A stretch of 12,246 nt of DNA, taken from assembly GCA_028279205.1 (NCBI GenBank), contig JANQSR010000079.1, positions 1-12,246 on the forward strand, in the 5' to 3' direction. This DNA comes from Simkania sp. GTDB taxonomy: Bacteria; Chlamydiota; Chlamydiia; Chlamydiales; Simkaniaceae. Within the stretch, counting starts at the first letter, position 1. Each line of letters begins with the position of its first letter. Shown here piece by piece: positions 6,117 to 12,246 of the stretch. Below the pieces are notes generated by a model, which was given only the letters and a program-made list of their open reading frames with translations, did no database searches and was not told the DNA's origin. The translations under genes were made by a program, and so were the position numbers.

Positions 6117-7298
6117 TTAATTTATGAAACTGATATCCGTCAAAGGTAAAAGGACGGAGAGTAAGATGATTGCAACAACAAAGCCGAGAAAGAGGAGAAT
6201 AACTGGCTGCAAAAAAGAGGTCAACCGGTTCAAACTGCGCTCAAGCTCCTCTTCGTAGATATCAGCAACGTGCTGCATGAGTTTTGACATGTTACCTGAC
6301 TCTTCGGCAAGTGCCATAATCCGAATGACAAGCCGAGGAATGAGTGGGTGTTTTGACAATTCTCCTGATAATTTTTCCCCCTCAACAATCTTTGATTCTG
6401 CCTGTCTAATGATCTTTTCAAACTCAATATTTCGCAAAACCTGTCTAGCAAGTCGCAAGGAGTCTAAAATGGAGGTTCCCCCCTGGATTAGGACGGAGAA
6501 AACGCGGCAAAACCTCGTCATCACACTCTTGATGGTTAGCTCCCGAGCGATCGGCAAGCGCAATACAAACCCTTGGCTCCACTCCCTTCCCCTTTTTTGT
6601 CTGATAAGAAAAAAAAGAGAGAGGAGCGTGGCTATAAAAAGGGAGAAGATCAAAAGAGTGTTTTCACTTAAAAACGTGCTAACTGAGAGGACTCCCCGTG
6701 TCAAAGGATGAAGGTTACGCCCCTCAAATAGATCCTTCATCGAGGGGATCAAGAAAAAGAGGAGCACTCCGATCACCACAAAAGCAAAGCTTCCCAAAAA
6801 AATGGGGTAGATCATCGCCGTCGTCACCCTTTTTTTTAGCTTCTCGCGACGGGTGATCAACTTAGACAGATCTGCAAAGCTTTGGTCAAGCGATCCCGAC
6901 TCTTCACCAGCTTTAACAATAGCGATATAGACATCATCGAAAATTTTTGGATAGCAAGCGAGTGCTTTTGATAGATGCTCTCCCTGTTTGACCCTCTCAC
7001 ATAGGTCAATGAGAAGCAGGTGGGGTTTTGCATGAGAGTATTTCTCTTTGAGTGTGAGCAGACTCTCATAAAGGGGCAGACCCGCCCTTAGCAAAACTTC
7101 AAGATCGCGCGTTAGATGGAGGAAAGTCTCAGAAGGAAGGGTTTGGGATAGCAGCTGCTTTTTGTAGGACTTAAGTTTTGTGACTAAGATCTTTTGTTCG
7201 CTTAGTTGAAGTTTGGCTCTTTCTATGGAGTCTGCATTGATAAGACCCTCTTTCGTTTTGCCATGTAGATCGACTGCTGAGTATTGAAAAAGAGCCAT
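6117..7298 (-). CDS. gspF: Type II secretion inner-membrane platform protein GspF
   Basis: The 393-residue length is normal for GspF. The N terminus (MALFQYSAVDLHGKTKEGLI) matches the family start. Two cytoplasmic T2SSF domains follow, about residues 60-160 and 260-360. Each carries the family's paired motif: GEESGSL at 131-137 and AEESGNM at 331-337. Three membrane segments lie at about 160-185, 213-233 and 362-386, as expected. GspF is the polytopic core of the inner-membrane platform and couples ATP hydrolysis by GspE to pseudopilin assembly. The gene starts 2 bases after the gspE stop and ends 14 bases before the preferred gspG start. The ribosome binding site is weak, so expression probably depends on translational coupling with gspE. 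Confidence 0.93.
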   Translation of the reverse strand: MALFQYSAVDLHGKTKEGLINADSIERAKLQLSEQKILVTKLKSYKKQLLSQTLPSETFLHLTRDLEVLLRAGLPLYESLLTLKEKYSHAKPHLLLIDLCERVKQGEHLSKALACYPKIFDDVYIAIVKAGEESGSLDQSFADLSKLITRREKLKKRVTTAMIYPIFLGSFAFVVIGVLLFFLIPSMKDLFEGRNLHPLTRGVLSVSTFLSENTLLIFSLFIATLLSLFFLIRQKRGREWSQGFVLRLPIARELTIKSVMTRFCRVFSVLIQGGTSILDSLRLARQVLRNIEFEKIIRQAESKIVEGEKLSGELSKHPLIPRLVIRIMALAEESGNMSKLMQHVADIYEEELERSLNRLTSFLQPVILLFLGFVVAIILLSVLLPLTDISFIN

Positions 7299-7300
7299 CT

Positions 7301-8887
7301 TTAGTCGTAAAGTTCAAGTTGTCTTGTCACACGAAGCACCTCTGCCGTCGTGGTGATCCCCTCTTTTGCCAAAACAGCCCCCTGAGCTCGCAGTGTCTTC
7401 ATCCCCGCTGAAACAGCTGCTTTTTGGAGCTGACTTGCATCTGCTGAGCGGAGGAGTTGCATTTTTACAGAGTGGGTCAAGGGCATCAGCTCATAGATCC
7501 CACACCGTCCACGGTAACCCGCACCAAAGCAGCTTTTACACCCTTTACCTTTGTACAAGAACCCCTCACTCAAATTTTTCCGCTCAAGGCCCAATTCTAC
7601 AAGCTCTGCCTCGCTCGGCTTGTAACCAAAACGGCAATTTTGACAAATACGGCGGACAAGCCGTTGCGCAAGGACTGCCAGAATAGAAGAGGAGAGGAGA
7701 TAAGACTCAATCCCCATGTCGATCAGGCGAGTTAAAGCGGAAGGCGCATCATTGGTATGAAGAGTGCTGAGAACCAAGTGCCCCGTCAACGAAGACTGGA
7801 TCGCAATCTCAGCCGTCTCCTTGTCACGAATCTCTCCAAGCATAATCACATCGGGATCTTGGCGCAAGATATGGCGGAGTCCCGTTGAAAAGGAGAGCCC
7901 GATTTTGGGACTTACACCAATTTGCGCAATCTTTGGGAGCTTGTATTCAACGGGGTCTTCGATCGTCATCACATTCATCTCTTCAGACTGAATCTCAGAA
8001 ATAGCGCTGTAGAGCGTCGTCGTTTTCCCGCTTCCCGTAGGTCCTGTGACAAGAATAATACCCTGACTTTGGTGAAGGTACTTGCGCAAGCAGCTGAGAT
8101 TCTCTTCTTTCATCCCAATTTTGTCAAGACCCAAGATGATATTTGTATTGTCTAAAATGCGCAGCACAACCCGCTCTCCATACACAACAGGAACTGTGCT
8201 CACGCGAAAATCAATCTGCCGCTCTCCCATGCTCAATTTGATGCGACCATCCTGGGGCAGCCTCTGCTCAGCAATGTCGAGCTTTGCCATCACCTTTATG
8301 CGGGTGACGAGTTGTTTTTGCAAGTCACGGGGAGGAGCGTGGCGGAACTGCAAAACGCCATCAATCCGATACCGAACAATCATCTTCTGCTCGAGGTATT
8401 CGAAATGAATATCAGAGGCTTCCTGCTGGATCCCCTCGGCTATGATCATGTTGAGCAACCGGATGACAGGGGATTGATCCGAAATGGCGAGAAGATCGTA
8501 ACTCCCTTCGCTTCTCTCCTCCTGAACCATCTGGGTCTCTTTTTTTAGCCCCTCAATGTAAAGAGAAGCCTCCTGCTCCCCTTGGTGATAACACTGCTCG
8601 ATCCCCTTTTTGAGATACCTCTCAGGGCAAAAGACCTCTTCAATCTCCATTCCTGTCATACAACGGATCTCCTCCAACACCTCCAAATCGTGAGGACAGG
8701 AGATGGCAACGACAAGCTCTCTTCCCTTCTCTTCGAGGGGGAGGGCTAGTCTCTGTTTGACAAAGTCATAGGGGAGTCGACGGACTCTCTTCTTTACAAA
8801 AGGGTAATCAGAAAGATCCAAAACAGATTTGATTCCGAACCTTTCGGCTAAGAGAACATCTTCATCCTTATCCACCTCTAAATTCAT
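7301..8887 (-). CDS. gspE: Type II secretion ATPase GspE
   Basis: This 528-residue hexameric cytoplasmic ATPase powers pseudopilus assembly. Residues 1-130 form the T2SSE N-terminal domain. The ATPase core contains Walker A GPTGSGKTT (282-290), the Asp box TIEDPVEY (308-315), Walker B with RQDPDVIMLGEIRD (342-355) and the His box TGHLVLSTLHTND (368-380). A zinc-binding tetracysteine module is present as CQNC (415-418) and CKSC (450-453), typical of GspE. All catalytic motifs are intact, so the enzyme should be active. The ATG overlaps the gspD stop by four bases (ATGA), and GGGAAAG lies four bases upstream. In other bacteria the N-terminal domain binds GspL, for which no gene is seen here. 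Confidence 0.95.
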   Translation of the reverse strand: MNLEVDKDEDVLLAERFGIKSVLDLSDYPFVKKRVRRLPYDFVKQRLALPLEEKGRELVVAISCPHDLEVLEEIRCMTGMEIEEVFCPERYLKKGIEQCYHQGEQEASLYIEGLKKETQMVQEERSEGSYDLLAISDQSPVIRLLNMIIAEGIQQEASDIHFEYLEQKMIVRYRIDGVLQFRHAPPRDLQKQLVTRIKVMAKLDIAEQRLPQDGRIKLSMGERQIDFRVSTVPVVYGERVVLRILDNTNIILGLDKIGMKEENLSCLRKYLHQSQGIILVTGPTGSGKTTTLYSAISEIQSEEMNVMTIEDPVEYKLPKIAQIGVSPKIGLSFSTGLRHILRQDPDVIMLGEIRDKETAEIAIQSSLTGHLVLSTLHTNDAPSALTRLIDMGIESYLLSSSILAVLAQRLVRRICQNCRFGYKPSEAELVELGLERKNLSEGFLYKGKGCKSCFGAGYRGRCGIYELMPLTHSVKMQLLRSADASQLQKAAVSAGMKTLRAQGAVLAKEGITTTAEVLRVTRQLELYD

Positions 8888-11280
8888 TTGACTTTCCCGA
8901 AAAAGAGTTTAAAACTTTTGTCAAAAAGGGTCCGTTTTTGCTTGGCTTTTGCTTTTTCGATCCTCTTTAAAAATTCATAAAGATCCCCTGGACGTTCGAT
9001 CAGCTGTTCGTAGAGAATTTTTTCTAGATTCCCTTTTTCGTCAAAAATCACCTTAGGAGTGATACAAATAAACATCTCAGTCTCTTCATCATTCATCTGT
9101 GAATCACTGAAAAACTTGCCCAAACCTGGAATTTCGCCGATAAAAGGGATCTTTTTGCTCGAATCTGAGGCTGCTTTTTTTCTAAGCCCACCTAAAACGA
9201 CCGTTTCACCATCGGCAACGCAAACTTGATTTTCAATTTGACGTTTGAAAACGTCTGGTCGACTGCTTCCCTTGACCCCCTTTTTGATCGTATCAAATTT
9301 GATGCTTGTCTCGAGAGAGACGTAACGAGTATCCTCGTCAGAAAACTCTGGCTCGTGAATGGTCGGAGTGATGGTGAGTTTGGTTCCATAATCTTCACGT
9401 GAAAAGCTCTCTTTATAGGTGATCTCTGTTTCAGCTTTGATGGGAGCGACTCCGTTTGAGATCGAAATCTCATCAACAAGGGAGATGTGGGCTGCCGTTT
9501 GATTAAGAGTGGTTACCGAAGGAGCGGCATGAACTCGAACATCTTCTTGCGAGATAAGAAAATTGTAAGCGATGTCGAACGCGGGCCAAGAGTGTTTCGA
9601 TTTTTTCCGAAAAAGAAAGAAATCGACAATGCCCCTTTTCGTTGCAGGAATATGCTTGGATATCTTGGTGCTTACCGCATCTATTGCGTAGTTTAGCCCT
9701 GTCATGTGTGTGTTGCTTGCCGCATCTCCGAAACGCAAAAGGTTGAGTCCAAAACTATTTTCATGGTTTGAGCGCTTTTCGAATAGTAAAACCTCGATCT
9801 TCACCATCTTTTTTGGAACGTCCAACTTGCGGAGCAAATTTTTGATTTTTGGCAAAGAGTCGCGACGGACAACCATTGTGATCGTCCCCGTTTTGGGAAA
9901 TGGGATAAAGCTCGTCCCCGAATCCTTCTCTTTTCTGGACTCAGGTGGTGCCGAGCTATTCGGCGCAGCGAGTAAACGGGAAGGGTGAGGGAGCAAGCCA
10001 TAAGCGGGCTGTCCCGTCTCAGCATCAATCAACCGCCCCTTTACGAGGGGAGAGCCATTTTGAAGCTTTGCTGTTTCCCTTGGCACGCCTGACGTGATCA
10101 AAGAGGTGTAGACTTTCTCCAAGACTTCCGCAACTTCTGATGGGTCAGAATGTCGGCACGTATAAGAAAAAATCGTCATTTCCATCGGGTCCTCGATCTG
10201 ATCTTGAGCCTTTTCTACGAGCCTTTCTGCTCTTTCAACAAGATCTTTGGGTCCGACCAAAACAAGAGCTCCCTCCTCTTTTAGAGGGAAGATCGTAAAA
10301 TCGTCCCCTTCCCCCTTTGAGAGCCCAACCCGCATTTTTTGGCTTGAAACCTCAAAATAGGATCTGAGTATTTTCTCCATCTCCAAAGCAGGAATCCGCC
10401 CCATTGTGAGGATGCGAGCCACCTTTTCATTCTCTTTTTCCCAAACCGTCTCATAGAGTGTGAGCAGTTTTTCAATCTCCTCTTTATAAGAGATGATCGT
10501 AATTTTATATCCCACCTGATAGATGAAGGTCGATTTCGGATCACGAAACTTTTCAAAAAACTGAAAGGCACTCCTCACCCTCTCTGGAGGGGGGGTAAAA
10601 ATATAAGCGATGCGACTTTTGCTAGATGCGTACACAAGCTCTTTTGCTGAATTGAGGATGCTATCGACAGCAATCAGCCCCTGCTTCAAGATGTAGAGCT
10701 GACGCGTATAGGGATTTAGCTGCTTGATCCCAACCCCATTTTGGGAGAGAACGATCTCCAAGAGATAGTTCCACGATTCACGAGGGATCGGAATCGATGA
10801 GTGCATATGAATCTTCATAGGGAAGATTTCCGGCGGAATGATGTAGAGATAATCGGCAGAGCCATATTCCATGATCAATTGAGAGAGCGTGGTCTCTTCC
10901 TGATCCCAAAGAGCATACCCTTCATCCTCTTTCTTCCCCTCTTGAGTTGCAAATGTGTGCCACTCTTTTTCCAGATCAAAGAGGGCAGATCGAATGCGAT
11001 TCACCTCGCTAAGCAAGTTTTGAAACTCTTTTTCCTCAGCCCCTTCATGATGGTACTTGTTGACTATCTCATGTTTCTCTTTTAGCTCAGCTCGAAGCTC
11101 GCAAAGCCTTTTGTTGAGCTCATGAATAAAAGTTAAAAGCTCTTTTTGCTCTTTCCCAGATGTTAAGGCCTCTTTTTTCTCCTCAATCGTCTGAAGAGAT
11201 GTGAGTTTTTGACAGAAACAAAGCAAAAAAAAGATAAAGCTCCACCATGCCGCTCGAATCTTCACCCTGTTTCGACCCAT
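8884..11280 (-). CDS. gspD: Type II secretion outer-membrane secretin GspD
   Basis: The 798-residue protein forms the outer-membrane channel. Residues 1-30 are a signal peptide (basic, then WWSFIFFLLCFC). Residues about 32-113 form a long charged coiled coil that classical GspD lacks at this place. An N0 domain follows (about 130-200, LSQLIMEYGSADYLYIIPPE), then N1-N3-like ring domains (about 222-490) interrupted by a Pro/Ser-rich loop at about 403-460. The secretin domain (490-745) includes VRVHAAPSVTTLNQTAA, VCVADGETVVLGGL and IPFIGEIPGLGKFFSDS, all family signatures. A basic tail of about 50 residues follows. The ATG at 11280 has AAAGGA about 9 bases upstream, inside the end of the preceding gene, with a 19-bp overlap. 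Confidence 0.93.
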   Translation of the reverse strand: MGRNRVKIRAAWWSFIFFLLCFCQKLTSLQTIEEKKEALTSGKEQKELLTFIHELNKRLCELRAELKEKHEIVNKYHHEGAEEKEFQNLLSEVNRIRSALFDLEKEWHTFATQEGKKEDEGYALWDQEETTLSQLIMEYGSADYLYIIPPEIFPMKIHMHSSIPIPRESWNYLLEIVLSQNGVGIKQLNPYTRQLYILKQGLIAVDSILNSAKELVYASSKSRIAYIFTPPPERVRSAFQFFEKFRDPKSTFIYQVGYKITIISYKEEIEKLLTLYETVWEKENEKVARILTMGRIPALEMEKILRSYFEVSSQKMRVGLSKGEGDDFTIFPLKEEGALVLVGPKDLVERAERLVEKAQDQIEDPMEMTIFSYTCRHSDPSEVAEVLEKVYTSLITSGVPRETAKLQNGSPLVKGRLIDAETGQPAYGLLPHPSRLLAAPNSSAPPESRKEKDSGTSFIPFPKTGTITMVVRRDSLPKIKNLLRKLDVPKKMVKIEVLLFEKRSNHENSFGLNLLRFGDAASNTHMTGLNYAIDAVSTKISKHIPATKRGIVDFFLFRKKSKHSWPAFDIAYNFLISQEDVRVHAAPSVTTLNQTAAHISLVDEISISNGVAPIKAETEITYKESFSREDYGTKLTITPTIHEPEFSDEDTRYVSLETSIKFDTIKKGVKGSSRPDVFKRQIENQVCVADGETVVLGGLRKKAASDSSKKIPFIGEIPGLGKFFSDSQMNDEETEMFICITPKVIFDEKGNLEKILYEQLIERPGDLYEFLKRIEKAKAKQKRTLFDKSFKLFFGKVK

Positions 11281-12246
11281 TGAATGTTTTCCTTTAAGTT
11301 TTTCTTGCTTTGTTTTGGCAATCGCTCTTTCTCCAAAAAGTTCGATCCGATTCTAGAAGAAATCCTCTTTTTTTTGTGCAACGAATCTTTCTGTTTCGGA
11401 TCGACAGTTATCGGGATTTTCACATTTTCGACCTGTGTTCGCATCAGATTGAAAAGGGTTCCTAAAAAAAGAGCCCGGCCACCACTTCGCTCAATCCCAT
11501 CAAAGACGAAAAGGGTTCCCTTAGATCGAAACTCTAAAATATCATCGACCTCTCTCAAACTCTTTACAACGCGCCACCCTGAGGGGGAGTGAAAAACCCA
11601 ATCACCCACCTTCAGAATTGCCAATTTATTTTCGATGCGACAAGAGACTCTTGAAGCAGTCCTCTGCCTAAGGCAGGAGAAAACATGTGCCATAGACTGA
11701 TTCAAAGGGGGAGTAGCCCTTTTTTCAACAAAGAGGGCGATCTTTTCTGTTCCATCTGAGCTCCAAAGTTCAAATTCTAATCGGTGAGAGCTCTCCCCTT
11801 TAACGTGTGCTAACGCGCACCCTTGCGATTTTTTACCCAACTCAACATTTGCCCACCTTCCATTTTCCCAAACCAGATAGTCCCCCTGTCTTAGATGAAC
11901 AAGAGAGGGTGTCCCTTCGCAATCTAACTCCAAACGTTTGTGATTTTTAAGTTTTTGATACTCTTTTCCTCCATGCGATCCAAACAGACAATCTGGATCT
12001 AGAAAATCCCCCTTTTTCAAGCAGGAAACAGCTTTTTGAAAATTCGCATCCCTTTCGAACCCTTCCCCTTTTCCTAGAAGAGTTTCGAGATTGAAACTTT
12101 TCTTCTCTTCGATGAGCCTCTTTTCACTTGCCGCTAAAAAGTAGAGGCCGAAATCGATAAAAGCCTCTCCTCTTTCCGAAAGGTAGGGTTTTATCCAAAA
12201 AGGGGAGGGATTTTGAGAAAATGCAAGATGGGGCTCTTTATCTTCC
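11262..12246 (-). CDS. Hypothetical protein upstream of gspD, 5' end beyond the window
   Basis: The frame stays open to the right edge, giving 327 visible residues. A TTG at 12020 is in frame but is not preceded by a ribosome binding site and coding sequence continues upstream, so it is not the start. The visible part is soluble-looking, with no clear membrane segment. It has two beta-rich stretches that resemble each other: LRQGDYLVWENGRWANVE and, about 100 residues later, LKVGDWVFHSPSGWRVVKS. The last 60 residues are basic and probably disordered. It overlaps gspD by 19 bp, so the two are surely coexpressed. Its place matches the chlamydial CT573 position, and in classical systems the slot before gspD belongs to gspC, but no GspC domain is recognised. 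Function is unknown. Confidence 0.75.
   Translation of the reverse strand, partial: EDKEPHLAFSQNPSPFWIKPYLSERGEAFIDFGLYFLAASEKRLIEEKKSFNLETLLGKGEGFERDANFQKAVSCLKKGDFLDPDCLFGSHGGKEYQKLKNHKRLELDCEGTPSLVHLRQGDYLVWENGRWANVELGKKSQGCALAHVKGESSHRLEFELWSSDGTEKIALFVEKRATPPLNQSMAHVFSCLRQRTASRVSCRIENKLAILKVGDWVFHSPSGWRVVKSLREVDDILEFRSKGTLFVFDGIERSGGRALFLGTLFNLMRTQVENVKIPITVDPKQKDSLHKKKRISSRIGSNFLEKERLPKQSKKNLKENIQWVETG

Noticed and set aside
7366-8548. Several plus-strand open frames across gspE
   Set aside because: They lie opposite a gene whose ATPase motifs are all intact and show no start signals or recognisable domains.
12018-12020. TTG as the start of the gene upstream of gspD
   Set aside because: The same frame stays open with coding-like sequence for 75 more codons to the window edge, and no ribosome binding site precedes the TTG.

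Overview
The window most likely comes from a chlamydia-related bacterium (order Chlamydiales, probably one of the environmental families rather than Chlamydiaceae). The main reason is the minus-strand cluster hypothetical–gspD–gspE–gspF–gspG–short pseudopilin. It matches, from memory, the conserved chlamydial type II secretion (T2S) block (the CT573 to CT568 neighbourhood of Chlamydia trachomatis). A long MORN_2/YwqK-type repeat protein and a small Inc-like membrane protein also fit this group. The family assignment is inference; no database search was possible.

Region 1 (1-789) has a small minus-strand gene (121-468) encoding a protein with a C-terminal pair of hydrophobic helices, like chlamydial inclusion membrane (Inc) proteins. 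It has a near-consensus promoter overlapped by a perfect dyad. A 22-bp direct repeat, resembling an insertion-sequence end, lies on both sides (100-121 and 650-671). The AT-rich intergenic DNA holds two further dyads.

Region 2 (790-2398) has a plus-strand TTG-start gene for a 438-residue coiled-coil/disordered protein of unknown function. It contains two in-frame tandem duplications. An out-of-frame copy of one of its internal segments lies across and beyond its stop codon, which suggests a frameshift or decayed C terminus. The convergent intergenic space ends with a weak hairpin.

Region 3 (2399-4882, minus) is one large gene for a Sec-exported protein of about 28 MORN_2/YwqK repeats.

Region 4 (5085-12246, minus) is the T2S operon: a hypothetical gene running off the right edge, secretin GspD, ATPase GspE, inner-membrane platform GspF, major pseudopilin GspG and a GspH-like pseudopilin. 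Genes from the hypothetical to gspG overlap or are separated by 2-14 bp, so they are very probably cotranscribed and translationally coupled. Together they would form a minimal T2S machine: GspE powers GspF-dependent assembly of a GspG/GspH pseudopilus, which pushes Sec-exported substrates through GspD. GspC, GspL, GspM and the prepilin peptidase are not visible here. The exported repeat protein downstream is an obvious candidate substrate, but that is only inferred.

No tRNA, rRNA, CRISPR array or complete mobile element was recognised.
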